Below, in pieces: positions 1-8,468 of a stretch of 64,000 nt of DNA. The stretch's first letter is position 1, and each line of letters begins with the position of its first letter. The DNA is taken from contig NZ_JAGJBY010000001.1 in assembly GCF_020010905.1 (NCBI RefSeq), positions 558,001 to 622,000 on the forward strand. Reading direction: 5' to 3'. The stretch comes from Streptomyces acidiscabies. GTDB taxonomy: Bacteria > Actinomycetota > Actinomycetes > Streptomycetales > Streptomycetaceae. The position numbers were made by a program, and so were the translations under genes. The notes beneath the pieces were generated by a model. The model was not told the origin of the DNA, did not search any database, and saw only the letters and a list, made by a program, of their open reading frames with translations.

Positions 1-1
1 C

Positions 2-511
2 GGCAGACTCGGCGCACCGGACGACGGGCGCTGCGTGATGGTCGAGTGCCACGACGCGGACGGCGAACTGCGCGCGCTGCTCAGCTTCGTCCCCTGGGGG
101 CGCGAAGGGCTCTCCCTCGACCTGATGCGCCGGGACCGCGCCGGCGACAACGGGCTCATGGAGTTCATGGTCATCGGACTCCTGCGGCGGGCCGACGAGG
201 TGGGCCTCGCCCGGGTCTCGCTGAACTTCGCGATGTTCCGGTCGGTCTTCGAGCGCGGGGACCGGCTCGGCGCCGGGCCCGTGCTGCGGCTGTGGCGCGC
301 CGTCCTCGGGTTCTTCTCCCGCTGGTGGCAGATCGAGTCGCTGTACCGGGCCAACGCCAAGTACCGGCCGATCTGGGAGCCCCGCTACATCCTCTTCCAG
401 AAGAGCGGCGAACTGCTGCGGATCGCACTGGCCTGCGGCCGGGCGGAGGGCTTCGTGACGACGCCGGGCCTGCCCGCCCTCTTCCGCAGGAGGTCGCGGG
501 CCGCGAGGTGA
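2..511 (+). CDS. DUF2156 / MprF-LysX C-terminal-like protein, 5' truncated
   Basis: This is the carboxy-terminal part (about 169 residues) of a protein whose start lies left of the window; the frame is open from the first bases. It contains segments such as SFVPWGREGLSLDLMRRD and NGLMEFMVIGLL, typical of the DUF2156 (GNAT-like) domain found at the end of phosphatidylglycerol lysyltransferases and LysX-type proteins. Members transfer amino acids from charged tRNA to lipids or remain uncharacterised, so the substrate cannot be assigned from this fragment. It converges with the next gene, with only three bases between the two stop codons. Confidence 0.7.
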   Translation, partial: GRLGAPDDGRCVMVECHDADGELRALLSFVPWGREGLSLDLMRRDRAGDNGLMEFMVIGLLRRADEVGLARVSLNFAMFRSVFERGDRLGAGPVLRLWRAVLGFFSRWWQIESLYRANAKYRPIWEPRYILFQKSGELLRIALACGRAEGFVTTPGLPALFRRRSRAAR

Positions 512-514
512 CGC

Positions 515-883
515 CTACTTGATGACGGCGTTGGCCGCCACGACCGCAAGCCCGAGCAGCGCGTCCGCCACCCCGATCGTCCAGGCGGACAGCCACGTGC
601 GCCCGGCGGCGCGGGCCGCGAGCAGACCCCACGCGAACAGCAGCACCACGTTCACGGCGAAGGCCACGTACTCGACCCCCTCCGAGGGCCACCACCCCCA
701 CCCCGCGCCGAGCAGCAGGACGACCGTCGGCACGGCCGACGCGACGGCCGTGATCAGGAGCCACTGGGCGCTGCTGAGCCGCTCGCCGGTCTTCGAGCTG
801 CTGACCAGGAAGGACGAGGCGCGGGCGAGCCCACCGTACGTGAGCCCCCCCGACCGGCGGGATCTCCCCCGCCAGGTGGCCAC
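515..883 (-). CDS. small integral membrane protein
   Basis: A 122-residue protein with about three hydrophobic segments (around residues 42-60, 70-92 and 98-120) after a basic amino end, so probably an inner-membrane protein. I do not recognise a family. The start is uncertain; an internal start after the basic leader would still leave all membrane segments. It faces the upstream DUF2156 gene tail to tail and lies back to back with the sensor kinase that follows. Confidence 0.6.
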   Translation of the reverse strand: MATWRGRSRRSGGLTYGGLARASSFLVSSSKTGERLSSAQWLLITAVASAVPTVVLLLGAGWGWWPSEGVEYVAFAVNVVLLFAWGLLAARAAGRTWLSAWTIGVADALLGLAVVAANAVIK

Positions 884-1003
884 CCTTCCCGGCGTACCCG
901 GTCACCGGGTGACGTACCGGACGTACCGTCGGCAGCGGAAGAGACGGGTGAGAGGAGAAACGACAGTGGACGACATGCAGGTGCCGGCGGGGAACGGTCG
1001 GCG

Positions 1004-2128
1004 ATGAACACGGGCCGGGCGCTGTGGCGGCGTGTGCCGCGTCCCGCCCTCGACGCGGGCCTCGCCGTGCTCGCCGCGCTCGACGCGTGGGGCAACCTGC
1101 ACGACGAGGCGACGCCGTTCATGTGGGCGTGTGCCGCCCTGGGCTGCGCGGGGCTGCTGCTGCGCCGGTACATCCCGCTGGCCGTCGTCCTGCTGACCCT
1201 GCCCATGACCCTGTTCCTGGACGTGGCGGTCGCGCCGCTCGCCGCCCTGTACACGCTGGCCACGCGCACCCGCAACCGCCCGCTGCTGGTCGGCTGCGCC
1301 CTGCTGAGCACGGCGGCGGGCACCCTCGTGTGGCCGTTGTCCGAGTCGTTCTCCGGCGACCGGACCTGGACGCTCGTCCAGTCCGTCTACACGCTGGCCA
1401 CGTCCTTCGCCCCGGTCCTCGTCGGCCAGCTCGTCCAGGCCAGGCACGACCTGCGCCGACAGCTCGTCGAGATCGAGGACGCCCGCGAACACGAGCGCGC
1501 GCTGTACGCGCAGAACGTCCTCGCCCGGGAACGCGCCCAGCTGGCCCGCGAGATGCACGACGTCGTCTCGCACCAGGTCAGCCTCATCGCCGTACAGGCG
1601 GCGGCCCTCCAGGTCGCCGCCCACGACCCCCGGCAGGCCGGTGACGGCGCCCGTGCGATCCGCACGCTGAGCGTGAACACCCTCGACGAACTCCGCCACA
1701 TGGTCACCCTGCTGCGCGCCTCCAGCGGCAAGGAGACCGAGCTCTCCCCCCAGCCCACCCTCGCCGACCTGCAACGGCTGATCGCGGGCAGCGGCATCGA
1801 AACCACCCTGACCGGCGAACTCCCGCCCGGCATCAGCACGACCGCCCAGCGCACGATCTACCGGACGGTCCAGGAGGCCCTCACGAACGTCCGCAAGCAC
1901 GCCCCGGGCGCCCGCGCCGACATCCACCTCTGGCACGACCCGCACCACTTCGGCGTCACCGTCACCAACACCGCCCCCACCCGCCCCACCGTCCCCCTCC
2001 CCAGCGCCTGCCACGGCCTGATCGGCCTGCGGGAACGCGCCGAACTCCTCGACGGCACCCTCACCGCCGGCCCCACCCTCCCGGCCGGCTACCGCATCGC
2101 GCTGCGGGCCCCCACACCGTCCTCGTGA
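1004..2128 (+). CDS. NarL-family sensor histidine kinase (orphan)
   Basis: A 374-residue membrane sensor kinase. Four or five hydrophobic segments occupy about residues 15-145, followed by a coiled linker and a HisKA_3 dimerisation box with EMHDVVSHQ, where His185 is the expected phosphoacceptor. The HATPase domain follows, with the N-box region VQEALTNVRKHA and a C-terminal GLIGLRERAELLDGTL segment. Such kinases phosphorylate NarL/LuxR-type response regulators, but none is adjacent, so it is an orphan within this window. The signal is unknown. Confidence 0.88.
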   Translation: MNTGRALWRRVPRPALDAGLAVLAALDAWGNLHDEATPFMWACAALGCAGLLLRRYIPLAVVLLTLPMTLFLDVAVAPLAALYTLATRTRNRPLLVGCALLSTAAGTLVWPLSESFSGDRTWTLVQSVYTLATSFAPVLVGQLVQARHDLRRQLVEIEDAREHERALYAQNVLARERAQLAREMHDVVSHQVSLIAVQAAALQVAAHDPRQAGDGARAIRTLSVNTLDELRHMVTLLRASSGKETELSPQPTLADLQRLIAGSGIETTLTGELPPGISTTAQRTIYRTVQEALTNVRKHAPGARADIHLWHDPHHFGVTVTNTAPTRPTVPLPSACHGLIGLRERAELLDGTLTAGPTLPAGYRIALRAPTPSS

Positions 2129-2317
2129 CCGGAATCGGTTCGGAAGCGGAGGGCGGGTGCCCCCGGAAGCGGCGGACGCGGTGCAGTGGAACCCGGTGAG
2201 GCCGGGCGGCGGTGGCGGACCGCGTGACCGGTGGGACGATGCCGCGGGGAGCCCAGGATGCGGAGGAACCCACCGGCTCGGGGGGCGGGAACCAACACCC
2301 GCCGCCCGGTCTCACCT

Positions 2318-3706
2318 TCAGCCGGCGAGAGTCGGCCCGTCCGGCACCAACTCCTGGAACCGTCTCTCGACCAGCGAGAGATCGGTCCGAGCCAGGTCCT
2401 CCGGCCGCACCACGATGCGGAGTTCGGGCGTGAGCGCGGGATAGCGGCGGCACGCGTCGATGAACGAGTCGACGATCAGCCCCACAAGCTGTCCCCGGTC
2501 GAGATCGGTGACCCGCGCGAGCCCGGACCCGATGAGCGGAACGGCAACCGGCTTGAACAGCCCGTGCACCGCGACCGACGCCCACAGACTCTCCAGGCTG
2601 ACACGCAGATCGTCATGCCCGGAGTGGGCCACCAGGTCATTGCCGATCCGCGAGTACGCCGTCGCGAACACCCGCCGTCCACCGTCCACAGGGACGACAA
2701 CGGTGGTACCCACCGGATACCGCACGCGCCGCCCACGGGGTTTGGCCCGCGCGCTCTCAGTCGCAACGGCCCGAACCGTACGCAGCCCGGACCTGAGCTT
2801 CTCGTCCAGAAGCCGCCGCTCCCCGGCGAACAGCCGGTCCACGAGCTGACTCTGCACACTCTCACTGCTGATGACGATCGACTGATCGGACTCGGTGTCG
2901 AAGGTGTCCGTGAACCCGACCACCAGGTTGGAGTCGGTCTGCTCGAACAAGTCCCCCCGAACCAGCACGACATCGGCCCGCTGCCCAGGCAACGGCACCC
3001 GGTGACGCATGAGTTCGGCACCGTGCCGAGCACGCAGCGCGGCCCGCAGAGCGTCCAGGGTGCGCGCGGCCTCGGAGTCGTCGGGATGGTCCCGGACGAT
3101 CAACTCGGCAACCGGCAGGGCGAGTTCAGGATGCCCCAAGTCGGCCTGGACACTCACGAGTTCACGCCGAGCGGCATCCCGCAGAGCGGCGAGACGGCGG
3201 ATGAACGGCTCCGCGAACCCCTCGCCGTCGACCTCGGCCAGCGGACGCCCGTAGAGCAGGGACAACGCCTCGTCGAGCCGATGCGCGGCGGTCGCGGGCG
3301 GATCGAGCAGGGCCGCGCGGACGACGTCGACGAACCGCGCACTGTCCAACTCCCCGGCCCGCAGCACCAGTCGGTACGCCGACTCCGTCCCGTGCACGGT
3401 GACATGCTGCTCGGTGCGCAGGACGCGCGCGCCGGTGCCGTCCTGCCGGGGATCGAGCGCGCGCCGCAGCTCCAGCACCCGCTTCTGCACCTCGTTGCGG
3501 TTGCGCTGGGCCAGATGGCGCGGCTCGTCGGCCAACCCCCATACGTCACGCCGCAGTTGCCGTACCGGAACGGCCTCGCCCTCGGCGGCCACCAGACGGA
3601 CCAGCAGCCGGGTGGTCAGCGGCGTCAACCGCACCGCGACACCGTCGACTTCGAGCCGGACCGGCCCCAACACCTTCACTTGGATGTGCGTCTGTGCATC
3701 GGCCAC
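2318..3706 (-). CDS. SARP-type regulator fused to a ThsA-like macro domain
   Basis: This 462-residue protein joins two modules. Residues 1-100 form an OmpR-like winged helix (starting VKVLGPVRLEVDG), and about 105-240 form a bacterial transcriptional activation (BTAD) domain, as in Streptomyces antibiotic regulatory proteins. Residues 245-460 match the macro-like domain of the divergent gene beside it: LVVGFTDTFDTE, YPVGTTVVVPV, AYSRIGND, PLIGSGLARV and ELRIVVRPEDL all have close counterparts there. Macro domains of this type (ThsA_Macro, formerly DUF6430) bind ADP-ribose-like nucleotides in type II Thoeris. I infer a transcription factor gated by a nucleotide signal. The GTG start at 3706 was chosen because it directly precedes the conserved domain and leaves room for a divergent promoter; it lacks a strong ribosome binding site. 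Confidence 0.8.
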   Translation of the reverse strand: MADAQTHIQVKVLGPVRLEVDGVAVRLTPLTTRLLVRLVAAEGEAVPVRQLRRDVWGLADEPRHLAQRNRNEVQKRVLELRRALDPRQDGTGARVLRTEQHVTVHGTESAYRLVLRAGELDSARFVDVVRAALLDPPATAAHRLDEALSLLYGRPLAEVDGEGFAEPFIRRLAALRDAARRELVSVQADLGHPELALPVAELIVRDHPDDSEAARTLDALRAALRARHGAELMRHRVPLPGQRADVVLVRGDLFEQTDSNLVVGFTDTFDTESDQSIVISSESVQSQLVDRLFAGERRLLDEKLRSGLRTVRAVATESARAKPRGRRVRYPVGTTVVVPVDGGRRVFATAYSRIGNDLVAHSGHDDLRVSLESLWASVAVHGLFKPVAVPLIGSGLARVTDLDRGQLVGLIVDSFIDACRRYPALTPELRIVVRPEDLARTDLSLVERRFQELVPDGPTLAG

Positions 3707-3789
3707 CCGCGTCGCCCCCGCCGCATCTGCGCGCCACTCTGCGTAACTCTCAAGTGACTGGCAGATTATCACGATGCCTTGGAGGAGCG
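3707..3789. promoter_or_regulatory. divergent promoter region between the two macro-domain genes
   Basis: This 83-bp gap separates the start codons of the SARP-macro and TM-macro genes and must carry promoters for both. It is clearly richer in A/T than its surroundings, with a stretch reading GCAGATTATCACGATGCC about 20 bases upstream of the forward start, and a GGAGGAG ribosome binding site at 3781-3787. I could not fix exact -10/-35 pairs. The neighbouring SARP-macro protein is the obvious candidate to bind here. Confidence 0.5.
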
Positions 3790-4704
3790 ATGTGTTCGGG
3801 TGATTCCGGTGGACTCGGTACGCCACGGCTGCTACGGCGGCTGTACGGCACCCGCCGCGCCCGGCAGGTCTTCGTCCGGAACGCGGCTGTCGCGTTCGGC
3901 GGCGTGTCGGCGGTGCTCCAGTTCGCCGGCCAGTTCTTCCCCGGCGGCCTGCCCGACGCCGGCGTCGTCAGCGTGGTGTCGGTGGGCGCCTGCCTGGTGT
4001 GGGGGCTCGGCGCGGCCCGGCCGGTGAAGCAGGTACGGCAGGAGTTCCGGCGGCCGGACATGACGGTGGTGGTCGAGGCGGGCGACGTCTTCGACCAGGA
4101 CGCGCACCTGGTCGTCGGATTCTGCGACACCTTCGACACCGAGCCGGAGGCGTCCGTCGTCATCAACGGCGCCAGCGTGCAGGCCCAGTTGCTGGCCCGG
4201 TGCTACGACGGCGACGTACGGCGGCTGGACGCCGAACTGGACGCGGCGCTCGCCCCCTTCACCCCGGTCGCGCGCGAGGAGCGGGCCCGCAAGCCGCTCG
4301 GCAAACTGGACCGGTACCCGGTCGGGACGGTCGCGGTGCTCGGCGCCCGGCCCCGGCTGGTGTTCGCCGTCGCGTACAGCCGGATCGGCAACGACTACGT
4401 GGCCGCCTCCAGCGTCGAGGACCTCTCGGCCGGGCTGACCCGGCTGTGGGAGGCGCTGCGCGGCCACGCCCAACTGGAGTGTGTGGCCATGCCGTTGGTG
4501 GGCTCGGGGCTGGCCCGGCTCGGCCATCTCGACCAGGACAGCCTGCTGCGGCTGCTGCTGATGTCCTTCGTCGCCCGCTCCCGGGAGGGCGCGATCTGCC
4601 GCGAACTGCGGGTGATCGTACGGCCGTCGGACCTGGAGCGGATCGACATGCGGGAGCTGGGCGCCTTCCTGCGCAACCTCGCGTCGGGGCCGGCAGCGGT
4701 GTGA
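3790..4704 (+). CDS. TM-macro protein, type II Thoeris ThsA-like effector candidate
   Basis: A 304-residue protein with two predicted transmembrane segments (about residues 27-46 and 55-75) followed by a macro-like domain (about 88-304). The macro part shares LVVGF.DTFDTE, a YPVGT segment, AYSRIGND, PL.GSGLAR and ELR.IVRP with the SARP-macro protein next door. Two helices plus a ThsA_Macro/DUF6430 domain is the layout of the type II Thoeris effector, which in characterised systems binds a TIR-made histidine-ADP-ribose signal and disrupts the membrane. That function is inferred here from layout and from the TIR gene 87 bp downstream on the other strand. The start has a GGAGGAG ribosome binding site. 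Confidence 0.8.
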   Translation: MCSGDSGGLGTPRLLRRLYGTRRARQVFVRNAAVAFGGVSAVLQFAGQFFPGGLPDAGVVSVVSVGACLVWGLGAARPVKQVRQEFRRPDMTVVVEAGDVFDQDAHLVVGFCDTFDTEPEASVVINGASVQAQLLARCYDGDVRRLDAELDAALAPFTPVAREERARKPLGKLDRYPVGTVAVLGARPRLVFAVAYSRIGNDYVAASSVEDLSAGLTRLWEALRGHAQLECVAMPLVGSGLARLGHLDQDSLLRLLLMSFVARSREGAICRELRVIVRPSDLERIDMRELGAFLRNLASGPAAV

Positions 4705-4790
4705 GGGCGAGGCAATGTGAGGGCGAGCGTCCCCACCGCGCCCGCCCCCACACCCGCCGCCGTCTCAACTCACCCCGTACAGGCGGCCGT

Positions 4791-5483
4791 TCAGGCAACC
4801 CGCCGATAGGCCGACAGGTTCTCGAAGCGCGAGGTGTCGAGCCAGTCGCCCCGGGAGTCGTCCAGCTGGCACTCGGCCACCTTCAACCGCGCGACGATCT
4901 TCCTGAGGGACTCCTCCGAACCGTCGAACCGGATGACGTTGCGCCCCGCGGTGTCGGCGGGCTGCCGCAGCCGGCCCACCTCGACGATCACGGTCCGCTC
5001 GGGATAGGCCATCAGCACCATGCCCAGCTCGATCAGCACGTTCTGCCGTGGCTGGCCGGTGAGTTGGGTCTCGTCGGCACTCTCCCGGTCACCCAGCAAC
5101 TGGGGGTGCAGCTTGGCGATGTCGTCCGGCGTGAGCAGCACCAGCGCCGCCTGCGCCTGGGACGGCGCGTGCGCGACGACCTCGCCGAGGAAGGGCGAGG
5201 CCTTGCCGGTGGCGCGCACCAACTGCTCCCATTCCAGGGGCTTCAGGTCCAGCCGGCGCAGCAGCTCGAACATCGCCGAGCGCACCTCCTCGTCGCGGCC
5301 GTGCACGACGAAGACGCTGCGGGCACGGACGTCGTCGGAGGGAAACGTGGGTGTCCCCGACGCCTGCGCCCGCTCCTCGACGGCGGGTGCCGCCGGTGCT
5401 TCGTTGTAGTTGTAGCCGAACCGCTTGTTGCCGCTGGTGGTGACGACCTGGTTGTTGTCGCCGAACTTGTAGTGCTCGGTCAT
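4791..5483 (-). CDS. TIR-domain protein (CAP12/Pycsar-effector-like), predicted NADase
   Basis: A 230-residue protein. Residues 8-29 carry a GDNNQVVTT...FGYNYNEA motif that recurs at the end of the upstream membrane protein. A linker follows, then a TIR-like domain from about residue 56 (SVFVVHGRD) through AALVLLTPDD and RQNVLIELGMVL, where Glu152 is the likely catalytic residue. This TIR subfamily (PF10137-like) occurs in CBASS and Pycsar effectors that cleave NAD+. It is the last gene of a three-gene cluster. An ATG at 5483 is preferred over the overlapping GTG at 5489 because the G-rich ribosome binding site is better spaced for it. Enzymatic activity is inferred, not shown. Confidence 0.85.
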   Translation of the reverse strand: MTEHYKFGDNNQVVTTSGNKRFGYNYNEAPAAPAVEERAQASGTPTFPSDDVRARSVFVVHGRDEEVRSAMFELLRRLDLKPLEWEQLVRATGKASPFLGEVVAHAPSQAQAALVLLTPDDIAKLHPQLLGDRESADETQLTGQPRQNVLIELGMVLMAYPERTVIVEVGRLRQPADTAGRNVIRFDGSEESLRKIVARLKVAECQLDDSRGDWLDTSRFENLSAYRRVA

Positions 5484-5485
5484 GG

Positions 5486-7090
5486 TCACTGCCCCCCTCG
5501 ATCGCCGGACGAACCGGACGGACCGCCGCCGGCTTCGTGGTACTCGTAGCCGAAGTCACGGTTGTTGTCGCCCGTGATCACCTGGTTCTTGTCCCCCATC
5601 AGGATGTTGGTCTGCGCCCGGTCGTGCTCGGCGAGATCGACCTTCTTCTCCGCCAGGAACGCCCGGATGTTCTGGAGCGTGCGGCGCTGCACGATCTGCA
5701 TGTACTTGATCGCGTCGGTCTTCTGGAAGAAGTGGTGGTAGACGTCGCTGGTGGCCATCTCCCGGACGCTGGTCAGCGCACCGCAGTCGACCGCCTTGGT
5801 CACGTAACGGCCCAGCTGGAACTCGCTGTTGTCGACCGAGACGAGCTTCACCTCGGCGCCGGCGACGCTGGCGCGGCTGCGTCCGGGGCGCAGCAGCCGC
5901 CGTACCGCCGCCGGCAGGAACCGCTGCGGGACCAGGTACAGCGGCCACAGCGGCAGCACCAGGGCGCGCATCGGCACGGCCTTGACCATGCCCCACGCGA
6001 CCCGCACGGCCAGCCGGCCGTCGAAGGTGTCGGGCAGCCGGTCGGCGAGGTGGAAGTCCCCCACCAGCGGCCCGAGTACGTAGGTGTAGAACTCGGTGTG
6101 CAGGGTGTCGCCCTTGAGGTCGAACCCGACGAAGATCGAGGTCACCAGCTCCTCGTTCCACGAACCGACCCGCACGCACAGGTATTCGCGGGCGGAGTCG
6201 TAGTCCTCCCGCCAGCGGATGCCGGGCAGGTCGTCCCTGCCGGGCAGCTGGGACCAACCGGGCCCGCGCGTACGGTCGTTGGTGCGGATCGCGGTGGTGA
6301 AGCGGCGCTGCTCGACGGTCAGGCCCTCGATGCGCTCGTCCTCGCGTGCCTCCTCGCGCAGCTCCGCCCGCATCCGGGTGGCCACGTAGTCGGTGATCTC
6401 GCGGACGGTGAACGGGACGGGGGTCTCACGCGCCGCCAGGTCCACGGTGGCGCCGCCGCCCTTCCGGGTGTCGATCTCCTTCTTCCGCGCACCGAGCAGG
6501 AGTTGGGCGTTGGACCACTCGCGCATGAGCTCACCGGCGCCGACGAACGGCCGGAAGCCGCCGTAGAAGACGATGCCGCTGCTGCTGGACTGCTCCTGGT
6601 CGATCTTGTGGACGACGGCGTCGGTGAGGGCCCGGTTGGCGGGGTAGGCGCCGTCGAAACCGCCGTCGGGGCGGGTCTCCTTGAGCCGGGTCATCAGGAT
6701 GTGCAGGGTCGCGATGCGCCGCAGATAGGCGGCGCCCCACACCACCCACACCAGGAACAGCACGGCCGTGAGGCCGCTGAGCGTGCCCTGGACCAGCAGC
6801 CACCAGATCACGACGGCCGAGCCGAGACCCACGGCCCACTGGAGGCGGTGCAGCCGGCGGGCGGCGAGCGCGTGGGCGAGGACCGACACGGCGTCGTAGC
6901 CGTACGACGGCGCCACGACCCGGGGGTAGTACCGCAGCAACTCCCGGATGACCGCGCGGCGGTAGCCGACGTCGAGGTAAGTGCCCGCGGACAGCAGGCG
7001 GGTGGCCTTGGTGCGCGCGTGCGCGCGGGGGGCCTGCGGTGGTTGGTGCCCCGGGTCCGGTGGACGGGGATGGATCACCTGCGTGGTCAC
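5486..7090 (-). CDS. membrane protein with C-terminal GDxNQV motif, partner of the TIR protein
   Basis: A 534-residue protein of no family I recognise. Two adjacent transmembrane helices lie near residues 84-101 and 103-122, followed by a large soluble region and a third hydrophobic stretch (LVLPLWPLYLVP). The last 45 residues are different in character and contain GDKNQVITGDNN and FGYEYHEA, closely matching the amino end of the TIR protein encoded immediately after it. A Gly/Ser-rich tail ends the protein. The stop lies two bases before the TIR start. I chose the GTG at 7090, which has AGGAG at a good distance, over a TTG further upstream. I infer a membrane sensor or scaffold that engages the TIR protein through the shared motif. 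Confidence 0.75.
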   Translation of the reverse strand: MTTQVIHPRPPDPGHQPPQAPRAHARTKATRLLSAGTYLDVGYRRAVIRELLRYYPRVVAPSYGYDAVSVLAHALAARRLHRLQWAVGLGSAVVIWWLLVQGTLSGLTAVLFLVWVVWGAAYLRRIATLHILMTRLKETRPDGGFDGAYPANRALTDAVVHKIDQEQSSSSGIVFYGGFRPFVGAGELMREWSNAQLLLGARKKEIDTRKGGGATVDLAARETPVPFTVREITDYVATRMRAELREEAREDERIEGLTVEQRRFTTAIRTNDRTRGPGWSQLPGRDDLPGIRWREDYDSAREYLCVRVGSWNEELVTSIFVGFDLKGDTLHTEFYTYVLGPLVGDFHLADRLPDTFDGRLAVRVAWGMVKAVPMRALVLPLWPLYLVPQRFLPAAVRRLLRPGRSRASVAGAEVKLVSVDNSEFQLGRYVTKAVDCGALTSVREMATSDVYHHFFQKTDAIKYMQIVQRRTLQNIRAFLAEKKVDLAEHDRAQTNILMGDKNQVITGDNNRDFGYEYHEAGGGPSGSSGDRGGQ

Positions 7091-7110
7091 GACGGACTCC
7101 TGCCGGATGG

Positions 7111-7821
7111 TCAACTGATCTGATTGCCCGAGGACTTGACGATCTCTCCACCGCTGACGGTGTAGACCTTGTCGTACGTCTTCGTCGTGCCGTCCGTCTG
7201 GCGGGCGACGAGCGTCAGATGTACGTCGGCGCCCTGCACGGAGGTGACGGTGATGGTGTCCGACTGGGTGGTGGCGAAGCCCGCGACGAACGCGTCGTAG
7301 TCGGGGTCGAGGTTCTTGCCGCCGAGGGACCAGGCGGTCGAGTAGTCACCGTTGTTGATGGCCGCGAAGTAGGCGGTGACGACGGCCTCGGGGCCGGACG
7401 GGGACGGCGAGGGGGTCGGGGTGGCGCTCTCCACGTAGGCGGAGGCGGAATCGGACGGCGTGACGCTCTCCTCGTAGGAGTAGGAGGGAGCAGTGGCCGT
7501 CTCCGACTCCGAGGCACCCGACCACCCCCACGAGCCGGCGGAGGTGTCGGCCGGGGACGACGACTCCGACGTACCCGGCCACCCCGACGAGCCGCTCCAA
7601 GTGCTGCCGGACCGGGCGGAGTTGTCGTCACTGCCGCCCGACAGACTCCCGGCCAGCGTCAGGAGCAGCACGAGCACCAGCGGTACGCCGACGACGGCGA
7701 GCCCCCAGGTGCGGGCGGGCCCGGCCGGGGGGACGAGCCCCACACCGTGGTAGGCCGCCGGCGCGACGGGAAAGCCGTCCCCGGGATTCTTCGGGGACGG
7801 TGGCGGTCCTGGGTCGTTCAT
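7111..7821 (-). CDS. membrane-anchored protein with Ser-rich linker and NTF2-like end
   Basis: A 236-residue protein with a proline-rich cytoplasmic start, one transmembrane helix (about residues 39-58), a long Ser/Thr/Pro-rich spacer, and a C-terminal domain starting near GPEAVVTAYFAAINNGDYS. That last segment resembles the NTF2-like or DUF4878-type folds common in actinobacterial surface proteins, which suggests an extracytoplasmic domain. It ends 20 bp before the membrane partner of the TIR protein and is probably first in that operon. The ATG at 7821 has a GGAG ribosome binding site. Its role in the cluster is unknown. Confidence 0.7.
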   Translation of the reverse strand: MNDPGPPPSPKNPGDGFPVAPAAYHGVGLVPPAGPARTWGLAVVGVPLVLVLLLTLAGSLSGGSDDNSARSGSTWSGSSGWPGTSESSSPADTSAGSWGWSGASESETATAPSYSYEESVTPSDSASAYVESATPTPSPSPSGPEAVVTAYFAAINNGDYSTAWSLGGKNLDPDYDAFVAGFATTQSDTITVTSVQGADVHLTLVARQTDGTTKTYDKVYTVSGGEIVKSSGNQIS

Positions 7822-8013
7822 GGGTACTCCAACATTCACGACCCGTGAGACGCACGAGTCGGCAGCGAGCCGACGGCAAGAAGCGCGCGGAGCGGCTGAT
7901 GGACACCGCCGATCCGACCAGTACGCCCGCTTCCGCCACCAGAGCCGATCCGCTTCCGATGCGCTTCCGCCCGCTCCCCCGCATTAAGAGCCCCGCCTTG
8001 AGAGCGCAGGCTC

Positions 8014-8415
8014 TCAGTCCTCGTCCCGGAACTTCTCCCGCACCGCCTCCTCGTCCAGCGGCACCTTCTCCTCCTCCGGCAGCTCCGCCCCCGCCGCCAT
8101 GATCGCCGTCTCGTACTCGTCGACCACCTGCTCCACCGTCCGGCCCGTGCACCGCGCGACCTCGGCGACCGCCGCGACCGCCCAGTTCGCCAGCGACAGC
8201 CCGAACGCCATCAGCGCGTCCTCGCCCAGCCCCCGCTTCACGCCGAGCAGGTAGGCAAGGTTGAGGTAGGGCACCATCTCCGGCTCCTGCGCACTGCCCG
8301 CGCTGGAGCGCACCATCTCGATGGTGGTCCGCGAGGCCTGCCCCCGGAGCGGCAGCAGCCGCTCGCGCTCCGCGTACACCTCGGCCATGATCTGCCGCCG
8401 CTGCTTCTTGTTCAC
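8014..8415 (-). CDS. conserved hypothetical protein, alpha-helical and acidic
   Basis: A 133-residue soluble protein beginning VNKKQRRQIMAEV and rich in helix-forming residues, with an acidic tail. I recognise no domain. The GTG at 8415 was chosen because GGAGGA sits six bases upstream; longer forms lack this. It follows the sensor kinase gene by 54 bp on the same strand and may be cotranscribed with it. Confidence 0.6.
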   Translation of the reverse strand: MNKKQRRQIMAEVYAERERLLPLRGQASRTTIEMVRSSAGSAQEPEMVPYLNLAYLLGVKRGLGEDALMAFGLSLANWAVAAVAEVARCTGRTVEQVVDEYETAIMAAGAELPEEEKVPLDEEAVREKFRDED

Positions 8416-8468
8416 GCCGTTCCTCCAGCCGCTCGGGTTTCCCCCAACGTCCCCCATCCGGCGGGTGA

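Noticed and set aside
902-2014. Long minus-strand open frame opposite the first sensor kinase
   Set aside because: It is a G/C-rich antisense shadow with low-complexity Gly/Arg/Val content; the plus strand encodes a complete kinase with all motifs.
2231-3757. 508-residue plus-strand frame opposite the SARP-macro gene
   Set aside because: Composition is Pro/Arg/Gln-rich without domain features, and the opposite strand carries recognisable domains throughout.
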